From contig NC_090796.1 of assembly GCF_040054535.1 (NCBI RefSeq), positions 8,120,501 through 8,184,500 of the forward strand: a stretch of DNA of 64,000 nucleotides, in the 5' to 3' direction. The notes under the pieces were generated by a model, which saw only the letters and a list, made by a program, of their open reading frames with translations, had not been told where the DNA came from and made no database searches. This DNA is from Antennarius striatus. Taxonomy: Eukaryota > Chordata > Actinopteri > Lophiiformes > Antennariidae. Below, in pieces: positions 14,201 through 24,800 of this stretch; position 1 is the first letter of the stretch; every line of letters starts with the position of its first letter. The translations under genes were made by a program, and so were the position numbers.

Positions 14201-17200
14201 GGTGGGATTACTATGAGGTCACCAAACTCAGAGAAGAAGAAATGATGACATAGAGATCCTGATTGCAAAATATTTACTTTGGTGAACTGCACCTTAGGAA
14301 AACTGTTACTGTCATTCAACTTCACTCTGAACACACATCTTCACAAGACAAGGAAAATGTAGCTTCATCTTGGAATATGTTTACACTTTCTTTATAGACA
14401 AATTATAATTTAAATATGCTAAATGAACACAAATGTCCACATCTGTCCATTGTTGGTGAGTGTTAGCAATAGATACCAATAATTTGACACTGCAATTATA
14501 AATAACCTTTTTCCCTTACTTTTTTTCTTTGTTTGTCAGTATTTAATTATGTGAAATCTTACATGCACATGTTTATCTTCCCAAAACAACTGTTGCTGTG
14601 CTGTTTTAAATCCAAACTCTGTGTCTTCAATGCTTCCCTTCTGAGTAGATGGTTACCAAAACCGTGATCTCAGTAAATCCCTTGGAATACATAATCAGCC
14701 CCTGTCTCCTGATGTCTCCTCCTGTTATTTGTACAATTCTCCCTTAAATGTTTATGGTGTACACACTACAACTCCTGACTGGTGCATTTTCCTAAGAAGT
14801 ATTACACTTGTTTGGAATATTTACAATACGAATTTATGTAATTTAACTAGAGTTCATCATCCATCAGCAGCTCAGGCAGCAGCGACTGCTACAATTTGGG
14901 ATGAGAGGTCAGGTTAAAGACAGTTGGTTGTTAGACCTCTATTTGAGATGACTCTTACATCTAATTAGCACTGAGCCTGATATGAGTCACTCAAGTAGCT
15001 GACTAAACCTTTGACTAATTATTGTTCCTGCCTGGATTGCTGTTGCACTCATCCAAAGCACTAAACAATTATTAGCAGTACGTATGTCTGAAGATTGATC
15101 ATTAATAAAACTGGCATCATTATGCTAAACATTGGAAAGCTGCATCAACATTGTGAACATATAGACCATTATAAACTCTGTCTGTCTTTATTCCCTTCAG
15201 AAAGACTTGGTACTCAGTTTGTTAATTTTTCCTTCTCGCTGCGTGTTTGTGTCCATTAGGTCAACAACCAGAATGTGGTGAAGGTCGGTCACCGGCAGGT
15301 GGTCAATATGATCCGCCAGGGTGGCAACAACCTCATGGTAAAAGTCGTGATGGTTGCTCGAAACCCTGAACTGGAGGACACGACTCGGAAGAGAGGTAAG
15401 AGTCAAATTTTCCTCATTTGTCATTTCCATCCTGTGTTTATGATGTGACAAGAAAGCTTGCTGCATGTTTACTTCACTCTAAAAGCCTGCAATGTGGTTG
15501 TCATTGGTGACTGCATATTTATACAAGAATACTAAACATTAAGTCTGCATTTGGCTGGCTTCCATTGGCAGCCCCGCAGCAGACTAAAAGACTAACTCCT
15601 CCTGCCATTGCCCTGCGCTCCAAGTCAATGACATCAGAGCTGGAAGACATGGGTAAGACGACAGAAGGGACAAATGACTTAATGCCGAGAATAAAGAGGG
15701 GGTAGAGGGTGGGTGTCTGGTAAGAAATTAAAAATAAATATGCTTTGAGTCATCCACAGTTTTTATCTGGGAGTTCACATTACAAAATAGCTTTTCAGGA
15801 TGGTTTGCAGTTTCTCTGCATTATGATGGTACAGTATTGTGATTGTATCATGAAAAAAACAAAACAGGATTAACTTCGAATTGTCAGTGCAAAAACCCAA
15901 GTAAGTATTTGACATGCAATACATTTAATTTTATCTGTTTTCATCAGTAACAGTTTGACGAGGAATAAGCATCTTGATTCATTCACACTTTTGATATTCT
16001 CTGTGAAGAGGAAAGGTGATAATTAAATACTCTAGAGATACAAATGTAATTGCATATTGTTAAAATTATACTTTTCTGATTCCATCAGTTACCAACTGCT
16101 CTTTGTTCTGTTTTGTTTTTTTTCTGAATAAAATGTGCTGCATTTAGTGGACAAAGGTGGGAGAATCACAGATTTGTGTGTTCTCATTATCATTTCAGTC
16201 CTTATCACCATCCCTCTCATCACATGAGTGTTCACACCATCACATGTGTCTGAGTATGTATTTCATCCTTTCATCTGAATATTACACATGATACACAGCA
16301 CTTCTAGTCACGCTTAATTTCTGTTTCCCAAATTATACATGCTACAGCTGCCTCTCCATGGAAAAAGAAAGCAGGTGACTATCAGACTTTATCATCACCC
16401 CTATCAGCCCCATAGCTTTAATTAAAAACAGCTTGTTTGATGCTCTCTTTTTTTTCTTCTTTTCTTTTTCAGAATACGACTCCTCTCAGGGTCCTGATAA
16501 GAAGAGGACAGTCTATCAGATGGCACTAAGTAAAAAAAAAACACTCTCAATGCTACTGTCTTTATGTAAAAGGGTGCTATAAGAGGGTGCTGGAGGGGGC
16601 TCACTGAAATCTACCTTGTTTTTGCCTTTATTTTTTGCTCCCTTGTCATTACTTATTTACATTTCTTGCCCGCCCTTCCCTTGCTCTGTCTTTGTTTTAG
16701 ACAAACTGGATGAAATATTGGCTGCTGCCCAACATACTATTACATCAGACAACCAGGGCCAAAGGGGTCATGGAGGCAAGAGGGACCGGAGCAAAAGCAT
16801 TGTTCCCAACGTCTCCATTGAGGTACAGTTGGGATTTGGAATGTCAGTTCTATAGCTTGTGATCTCAAGGCCCTAAAGACATAATTTTAATATCCGAAAA
16901 CATATTAACATATTCTGAATAGTTATAGACATGTCTGCTAGCACAGCCAAGACAAATTCACATATGCACCTGCTTCTCCAGTGCTCTAGAATCTATTATA
17001 CATTTAGTCATGGAGGTGACTAATGGTAGCAAAAAAAATTGTATCTGTTGACAAGACTGGTCTTTAGATTTTTTTATCCTATATTCTCCTGCCCTCACCG
17101 CACTTTATAAAAAATGATTGACGATGGACCTCCCACACCAAAATATTTATTCAAGTCTGAGTCATGTTGTGTCCATTTAACTATGCTTCTTTGCCTAATA

Positions 17201-20200
17201 CAGTGATTCTTGTAAAGACTGGTTCTTCTGTTTTCTCTTATATTTTAAATAAATATTAACTGAACGACTTGTACCAGTTTGACTTGATCATAGCATTGTG
17301 AGTGTCTCCTCTGTCCTTGTCTCCTTCCTTTCAAAGTCATTTTACTCTCTTTTCACCCCTGAAGCAGCCCTATGAGCAACAGCCGTCAGTGAGTATGGTG
17401 CAGCACGGACCAGGTTTTGGCTACAACCAAGCTCATTTTCAACCAGGCCATGGCCAGCATGCAGTCATGATGCGTCAAAAATCTATTGGTAAAAACATTT
17501 GTCATGGGTGATTTTTGACAGCAAAATTTAGGTGTTTCTTTTTAAGTATCTGATTTTAACAACCTGTGTAATTGTTCTTAGGTGTCACAGAGGAAGAAAG
17601 GCAATATCTTCACCCACCTGCTATAAAACTGGCTCGAAGCCTGTCAGTGCCAGGACCAGAGGAAATTCCCCCACCCCCAAACACATCTGCTCCAGAACCT
17701 CCTTTATCTGCAGGCCCTCATCCCGGTAGAGGGCCTGCTATGCCCATACCACCAGTGTCTCAAGCCCACTACCAGCTCCACTCGCAGCCAGGTCATCCCA
17801 CTCAAATAGGCTGGGAAAGGGGGGGACCAAGTGGGATAAGTCAGCAAGTCATGGTCCCCACACTCCGCAGACAATCTGAAGGACCTTGCGCCAGGGAACC
17901 CGAGGTACCCAGGAGAGGTGGCGGCAAAATGGGAGGGTTAAGGAGAGGCTACAGCAGCGCTACACCACCAACAAGTGCAAAGCCTAAGACACAACCAGCC
18001 TCACAACACCACCCACATATGGCCAACCGGGATCAGGGTGGAGGGGTTGGAAGGGGCGCAGCCAGGAGAGGTGGTCGAGGAGCTCTGATGAAGCAGTCAA
18101 AAGTGGAAGAAGGACTAAGACAGCACAGAGGAAAAGGAGGTGCATCCAAGGAGAAGAGCTCCATCCCAATCCCCACCATTATTGTCAAAGCACCATCCAC
18201 CAGCAGTAGTGGCAGAAGCAGTCAGGGTAGCAGCGTGGAAGCTGAGCCCTCTCATGATACAGAAGACCACACCTCAGCAGAAGCTAGCTCAGATAGCCCC
18301 AATGCCAGCTTACCCTCACCCCTCACCCCCTCACCTCCTGAGCCCCTTACAACTACTGCTTTGCCTTTATCAACTGTTGCCGCTCCTGTTCCCTCACAGC
18401 AAAATCTGGAAAACTTGGATTACACGTCATCATTTAGTAGGACCTTTGGAGGAGGAGGGGCACGCAGGGAGAGAGAGCGTTTCCGAGATATGAGGAGAAA
18501 AAGTGCTTCTTTCTTTCTTTCATCTGAAGAGGACATCCAAGGAGAAGCAGGAGGGGGAGCAGGAGATGGAGAAGGGACACTAGGAGCAAAAATTCAGCCT
18601 TTACAGGGCTCACAAATGGAAGTACCCACCCCTCGTCTAAGGCCTTCCAAGTCTATAGATGAGGGCATGTTTTCTGGAGACAGTTATGTCCACTATTCTA
18701 GCAGTATGCCTCCAGCATTTGGCCTGCCTGAATATTCTTCCCCTGTCCTGGATGGTCAACCAAAATCAGCTCCCTCAGTGTATGGCACCCAGCCTACAAC
18801 TACTTTCATCCATCCACTTACAGGTAAAGTTTTAGACCCCTCGTCTCCACTTGGTTTGGCCTTAGCTGCAAGAGAAAGGGCCCTAAAAGATGATCGCAGG
18901 ACTCGCAGAGAGGAAAGACACTTTGGTCGGCAGCTGTCTACTGTAGCAGCATTCCCAACTCCAGTTCAGGCCCCAACAGCGTCCCTTTTTGCAACCCCTG
19001 CACAGTCAGCCTACACTTCCCCAGTGTCCCTCCACCTCAGCTCCCCCACTGCAACCACCTCACCTGCATCTTTGAGTCGACCACAGTCACCACGGATATT
19101 GCGTTTGGGTGGAGGAGCAGGAGGAGGAGGAGGAGGAGGAGGAGAGAGGATGGAAAGAGAAAAAGAGGGAGGACCCAGGGAGGGTCTTAGAGTTCGTTTC
19201 TCAGAGGACAGAACCAGTCAGTATCCGACCCAGAATTACCCACAGAGCCACAGGGAGAGGGAGAGGGACAAAGCAATGTATGATTGCAGATCTGCTCCAC
19301 CCATACAGCCTCCTCCACCTCCATCTCAACCTGCTCCCCGTAGACCTTCTTTCCTCCAGATGGACAGCACTGCTCCTCACACCAGCTACATCCCTCAGTA
19401 CACTGTCCCAACAGCCCAGGCACAGAACCATCAAGCTATGGAAGAAACACGAGCAGAGGCAGGTGGAGGTTTAGGATTGATGGTTCTCCCACCACCAGCT
19501 CCCTCAATAGATGCAGACGATGAGTTTGTTTTTGCGGATCCCTTGCCCCCGCCTTTACAATTTGCTAACGGAAAGAATGAGCGAATCCAGGAGTTTTCTC
19601 GGTCATATCAACACCTGAGTCAAATCACTGCCGATGCTGCTCCACCTCCCCCACCCCCTCTTCCACCTGCAAAGCCCAGTAATACAACCCAAGCCTTCCC
19701 ACAAGGTGGTGACTCTGCTGCCTCCAGCCTTACCTCTTACGACAGTGAGGTGGCCAATCTTACGCAATCAGCCCAATCTCCATCTTATCCATCACCACAG
19801 ATATTTCCCCCTTCCTCCACAACCACCACCACTACTGCAACGTTACCTTCCCAATCACTACACAGACCCCAGCCCTCATCACATGCCCACCCTTATTACA
19901 GCAGCTCTAATGACTCCTCGACATGTGATCACACACCAGGTCAGGACAGAGGCACAGCTGCCATCATGACCTATGCTACGCCAACCATGGCACCATCTGC
20001 TGCAGCTTCCACCACCACAACCTCACCATCATCCTCTGACTACAGCACAACCACTGGTGGACCCAAGGCTAGCCTCACCACAGGGGGTAAGGCTTCTAAT
20101 CACACTCAACTCCCTACTATTATGCCCAAGAGTGGAGACTGGCAAGATGCTGTGGTGGATTCTGGGATAGAGGAGCTGGACAGTCACAGCAGTAGTGATC

Positions 20201-21817
20201 ACCATTTAGAAATGCTAGGACTCAGTGGGATGAGAGGAGAAAGAGGAATGTTTGGAGGAGATGACCGTGGAGGAGCAGGAGAGAGAGGAGGTGAACAGGA
20301 TACATGCACAACCTACTCAGGTGGGCAAACATTTGAGGTGCAAGGCACCAAACTGGCAAACCCTGTGTTTCCAAAGATGACTCACTACAAGGAGGTGGGA
20401 GGGAGGGGCCCTCCTATAGCTCTCCGTAGGCAGAACAGCACCAACCCTGCTCCTTTGCAGTTGCAGAGACAGATTAACCAGGATGATGCCAGGTTTGATG
20501 GCGTTCTTGCAGATGAAAAGAGATTCAAGCAAAGTCAATCTAGAATGGAGGATGGCTTTACGTCTGCTCTGGCTGCCTGCTTAGAGAGGCCCATGGACTC
20601 ACGGTCAGTGGGGTGGGTTGAGGTTGGGGAGCATAAGCTAGTTGGGGGCCGTGTGCAGAGAGACGGCATGATTTTAGAAGGCCGCAGACTTCATTCTGCA
20701 CTTTCAGGTGTGAAAGCAAGCATGATCAATGAATTGAGCTCTAAGCTGCAACAGATGAGTGGCATGAAGAGTATGGATGACTGGAGCCATACTCCAAAGT
20801 CTCCCACCATGCACAGGTTTGTTTGGTTTCATTAGTCTGCCCTTGATATTAAAATGAGGGTTTGCTGACCAACTGACTTTAACCTGGTATTTGGGTTCAT
20901 CTTGTGTGTCTTTCAGGTATTCGGCTGATTTCACTGATGTATTTCACAGCCCACCTACTGGCCGGTCCACCTCACCATTGCCTACCTCCTCCCCACAGCA
21001 TTGTCAGATCCTACCACCAAATCTATCAGCTACCCCTTCTGTCTCTCCATCTCATCATGTCCCAGTTCAGTCTAACTGGACACGCTCCCCATCTCCACAG
21101 ATGCCTACTTCCCCAGTCCATTCACATCCACCACATTCCCCGACCTACTGTCCCTACCCAACTTCACCAAAGCACAGGTCCAAAATGCGCCGACAGACTT
21201 TTGATTTTCAGTGTAGTCCCACCAAGGAGATGCGGTCTTCAGTGTCTCGACGCCGGGCTCCCAGTCCCCTCATTTACAGCACTGAACAACCAAACCCAAC
21301 CCCTCCCAGACCTTCTTCTCTTCCCATCCTTCCTAGTACACCTGTCTACAACAACCCTTTTGACTTCCCTGGGCCACTTACTCCTCCATCACCTGGCCTT
21401 CCCTTAGGAGATACCTACAAGGCTTCAACTCCTCCACTATTCTCCCCATCTGGTTTAACAAGTCCAAACCCCCTCCTTGTCTCCCGTTCTCTCTCCCCCA
21501 CCAATTTTCTCTCTGGTGCATCCTCACCCATACATTTGCCACCAAGCCCATCTTGCCTCAACTATCCCCATCTCACCCCTCCTCCACCAGCCAAACCCTT
21601 TGCGGTCAAACCTCTGCCCTTCTGGACCAAGTATGACGTGGCAGACTGGCTAGCTTATCTAAACCTGGGGGAACACATAGAACGTTTTATAGACAATGAG
21701 ATAGATGGGTCACATCTACCCTCGCTCACCAAGGATGACTTCTTGGATCTTGGAGTGACTCGTGTGGGACACCGAATGAATATCGAGAGGGCGCTGAAGA
21801 AACTTACTGACAGGTGA
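2161..21817 (+). CDS. shank1: SH3 and multiple ankyrin repeat domains protein 1 (Shank1), lacking its first coding exon
   Basis: Postsynaptic density scaffold. Its PDZ domain binds GKAP/SAPAP in the family, its proline-rich region binds Homer, and its SAM domain self-assembles. Exons read by splice sites: 2161-2364, 3715-3786, 3878-3986, 4138-4289, 4391-4558, 5175-5216 (microexon), 5812-5928, 6016-6093, 6249-6315, 6544-6719, 6872-7002, 7963-8102, 8397-8504, 8715-8793, 13192-13274, 13419-13543, 15260-15395, 15572-15652, 16348-16374, 16473-16529, 16701-16822, 17368-17488, 17582-20816, 20917-21817. They sum to 6531 nt with an open frame, about 2176 residues; human SHANK1 has about 2160. Order: SPN (1-92), ankyrin (about 93-336), SH3 (about 452-521), PDZ (about 548-645, GFGF loop), long proline-rich region, SAM (last 65). 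SHANK1 rather than SHANK2/3 is favoured by QTPIEEF after the PDZ start, [37 protein letters not shown] and [10 protein letters not shown]. The start codon is missing; the 2161 acceptor could be off by two bases. Confidence 0.95.
3234..3285. repeat. Short TTCA repeat with fish-type interspersed-repeat tail
   Basis: Four to five TTCA units lead into TTTTCCAAGC, then a CGCTAATGCAGGTCGCGGA segment. This resembles the end of a dispersed fish repeat whose full copies read CCATTTTCCAA, then GGTCGCGG. Only a fragment is present. Confidence 0.35.
4694..4910. repeat. shank1: Interspersed-repeat fragment followed by degenerate tandem repeat in a shank1 intron
   Basis: The segment from about 4694 to 4775 begins with the motif AAGTCAAAGTCAGCTTTATT, which I recognise as a dispersed repeat end common in fish genomes. 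It runs into a degenerate 10-bp tandem repeat built on ACACAGGCAG and ACATCAGACA units to about 4900. Open frames through this tract are by-products of the repeat. The exact family name cannot be assigned by eye. Confidence 0.6.
5175..5216 (+). other. shank1: Candidate 42-nt microexon in the shank1 ankyrin region
   Basis: The interval is preceded by a long polypyrimidine tract ending TTCTTTCCATAG and followed by a GTACCC donor. It is phase 0 on both sides and adds 14 residues, [14 protein letters not shown], between ESHQ and ACQNGF without breaking the frame. Mammalian SHANK1 as I recall it goes directly from EIHQ to ACQ here. It could be an alternatively spliced exon or a chance exon-like interval. 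Skipping it also keeps the frame. Confidence 0.6.
7963..8793 (+). other. shank1: Shank1 SH3 domain exons
   Basis: Exons 7963-8102, 8397-8504 and 8715-8793 encode [38 protein letters not shown] and [14 protein letters not shown], then the [13 protein letters not shown] link toward the PDZ. This is the SH3 fold of Shanks, which is atypical in its proline-binding aromatic residues and in other Shanks has been linked to calcium-channel partners. A 4.4-kb intron (8794-13191) follows. Confidence 0.9.
10264..10307. repeat. GGA trinucleotide microsatellite in a shank1 intron
   Basis: A purine tract of mostly GGA/GAG units with a few interruptions. It creates spurious poly-glycine and poly-serine open frames on the two strands and is not coding. 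Confidence 0.9.
11169..11249. repeat. GT dinucleotide microsatellite
   Basis: About 60 bases of perfect GT units followed by a short GC/GT mixed segment and more GT. It lies in the 4.4-kb shank1 intron. Confidence 0.95.
13192..15395 (+). other. shank1: Shank1 PDZ domain exons
   Basis: Exons 13192-13274, 13419-13543 and 15260-15395 encode [63 protein letters not shown] and [18 protein letters not shown]. The GFGF carboxylate-binding loop is intact. The histidine of the VGHRQVV helix at alpha-B position 1 indicates class I PDZ preference (S/T at ligand -2), as known for Shanks binding GKAP. Confidence 0.95.
16348..16374 (+). other. shank1: 27-nt shank1 microexon
   Basis: Flanked by CTACAG and GTGACT, phase 1 on both sides, encoding roughly AASPWKKKA. 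It matches the SPWKKK block that follows SMTSELEEM in mammalian SHANK1, so this microexon is conserved. Exons 15572-15652 and 16473-16529 are also frame-compatible if it is skipped, so regulated inclusion is possible. Confidence 0.8.
17582..20816 (+). other. shank1: Giant proline-rich exon of shank1
   Basis: One 3235-nt exon encodes about 1078 residues of low-complexity proline/serine-rich scaffold. Conserved islands are [10 protein letters not shown] with [65 protein letters not shown] and [24 protein letters not shown] (19549-19563) fits the Homer EVH1 ligand PPxxF. A GGA tract at about 19107-19143 makes a poly-glycine run. Most Shank-binding partners other than the PDZ ligands map to this region in the family. 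Confidence 0.93.
20917..21817 (+). other. shank1: Last shank1 exon with SAM domain
   Basis: This exon encodes a serine/proline-rich stretch with [10 protein letters not shown], then a C-terminal SAM domain beginning [19 protein letters not shown] and ending in [17 protein letters not shown] before TGA at 21815-21817. SAM polymerisation underlies Shank sheets at synapses in the family. The splice joining AG from 20816 to G at 20917 keeps the frame. Confidence 0.95.
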
Positions 21818-24800
21818 GGGAGGACTAATAGACGCTGGAACATGTAGAAGCAACTTGGCCAAATGGTCGAAAAGGAAGCGCCACTTGGTGAATGAAAGTC
21901 AGTGTCTCATTCCTGCTACACAAGCTAGACAGATCATCCTTCTTTTGTTCATGTGATCTCATCTTCCAATCACCTTTTCCTTTATTAACCAGTTTTATCG
22001 ACCCTATTTAGTTTGCATGTCTTGGTTTAATTTTCTTATTCTTTCATATCCCCTCCTTTTCTCCCTAGGCGGCTCTCCTCTCCTTTGCATGTCACAACTT
22101 CTCCCCAAGACACAGATTGACAGAGTGAAGGGGTGATTCAGAGATGAAACACAGGGGGAGAGATAAGTTGTCAAAGATGAACAATAGCAGAAGATGTGCA
22201 AGACGAGAACAGTGGACATCAAGAAGTTATGTTGACACAGGATGTTCAGGGGAGACATGTTCTTGCACATTTGCTACATATAAAGAATACAGTTTATATA
22301 TTATGTGACTGTAGGTCAAGAAGGAATGAGATGAAAAAATTAAGAATATCATATAAAAATGACAGTCTTTAAGAATAAACTTTTGGTGGACCGATATTTA
22401 ATCCATTGACAGACTTGTGCTGCAAAGGACTCTTCCACATACACTATTACAGTATTTTCACACACATGGATTCTTATACCATCTGCTGCTTTAAAGGGTA
22501 AACCCCAGTAAAGTATTACTGGTTGTGAGTGAGCCACAAACTGTGTTGTAAACAAAAAGGTAAGAGTCACATCAATTTTGTAGCTTTAAGAAGATCAAAC
22601 TATTGTATGGCTGTGAATATTGGATACAAAGTCAGCATATGAGAGAAAGAGTTTGTTTGGAAAATGATCGACAACAATAGTATTTTTTATATAAATACAG
22701 TATATATATATATACATAAATATATTTACCATATTCCCCAATTGATACCCCAATAATCTTTGTATATGCATACTGTGCAAGCACTGAATATATCTTGCGG
22801 CTTACATTATTAGTAGAACCATTTGTTTTGTATGAAGTGCTGATCACAATCATCCATTTCAAACTTTTCAGGGTATTTTTAACTGTTGAATTCAAGTAGT
22901 GCATAATGAGAACGTACAAATGTTGACAAACTATTGGTGAAATTACCTTTTGTTAATTTCCTGTTTATTCTGTGGAATGGAGAAGAAATGCTGATGAGAA
23001 ATCTCAAATTGTTTGAGTGTTGTTTGAAATTGCAAGACATCTTTTCTTAAACTTTACTGGTGTTTATGGCCATAGCACAGGACAAGGGATGGATCCATCC
23101 TGTTTGATGCCAGTGTTGACCGCCCTCTCTCACACAGCAGGTGCAGTGATCAAAAAGGGCTTTTCCTGCTTCTCCGTCTGCTTGAACAACTACTTCCTCA
23201 ATCTTCAGCCTCTATGAATCTCTGTGTATGTGTGCGTGTTCATCAGCGTGCATCGGTGGCCAAATGCTTTCCTTGGCCTGTACCCCTCTCTTTGTACTGC
23301 TTTCCCAAAAACATTATTATATTGGTCACAGAACGTTTTTCTTACCAGTTGCCAATTAAAATCTATGTTAGCTGTACTACAAGTCAGTCTAAATGAAAAC
23401 AAAAGATGAATAGGAAAACATTTAGATCCAGATTCCAAAAGTTCCTTTTAGAATGATAATGTTGTAGTGAATTCTGTATATGTCACATAAAGGAGAATAT
23501 GAGTGCCATAGACTCTTTAATTAAACCAATTTAGCCATCCTCCAGAGTGAATTCAACTGTAAGGCAAAAAACATCCTTTATAGATCTGTTTGTAATGATG
23601 ATGACCATGGTAACATTAAAATATAGTGTATTAAAAATGGTAATATTAAATATGTAAACATTTTTAAGAATCTCTGTCTTCCATATAATGTGGACAACTT
23701 CTCTGAAGCATTTTGTTTCTGTTTCATTTGGGTTTTCTGTAAATGCTTTCTATTCTGCTCACCCTGCGGTGACATCAGTGAAGCTGGCATACGTTAGTTA
23801 ATGCGTCTTCTCTCTATGTGAGCTTAAAATGATATCTGTATTCTCATGCTGAGCTCCTCAATGCTACATCATGATGGTTTATCCTGAGAGGTGAAGGGAC
23901 TAAGCAGGCGAGTAGAAAGCATTACACACTTTGATTTAGAAAAGTATTTTAGGTCTAGTGAAATGCATAATGAATATGACTATATACAATATGAGCAGAC
24001 ATATGAAGAGATTAAAGGTATATACTGTATATACATAGATATACAGTGTATATATATATATATAATTTTCTTTAAATATAGAATGTACTGATAAACAATA
24101 TGATAGAGGTACAACTAAGGTGTTGAAATAAATGCTAAATTAAATTTTGATTCTCTTGTCATGCTGTTGAATTCTTTTTGATTTCCCTGTTTAAACAGAT
24201 TGATCCTGTTGAAACGGTTGTGTTTGAACTGAGTCATGGAGCAGCAGCTCATCTCAACCCTGTGCTGCCTGAACACAGCATTATTTTCAGGATAATTTTC
24301 CCATCAGATTTGGCGAGCTAATGGGACAAAAGAGTAGGGCTCACGTGGAGACAGAAGATGAAATGGTTTAGTTGAAAGCAAGCAGTAGCCGCACCCATGC
24401 AGAAAACCGAAAAACATTTGCAAAGGCACTAAAAGCAAACAAAAACATCTTGAAAGTAGATAAAAGTAGATAAATGTTTTATTTGCTGGAATGGTGGTGA
24501 GTTTAAGGTTCAAGGTAGATAATAGTGAGTATTATGCCCAGGCTTTGTTTTTCTCAAGAAAGAACTTCCTCTTAATTAAAAGAGCACAGAATATCATCAC
24601 CAAGTATTTGGATTGTTTCTCATTTAATCAGGTTCTTCTTTTAATTTGTTTCCCATAATGTGCATTTTCAGATGAAGAAACAGGACCATTCTGAAAACTC
24701 ATGAAGCATAGATTTCCTATGAAAAATCCATTCACCTCACACTTGAGAGAATAATGATCGACATGTACCACATATCAAACCTGAGCACATACAGCAGAAA

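Noticed and set aside
22600..24100. AT-rich short open frames and TATATA palindromes after shank1
   Set aside because: Composition-driven; no splice sites, RNA-gene structure or protein similarity could be seen.
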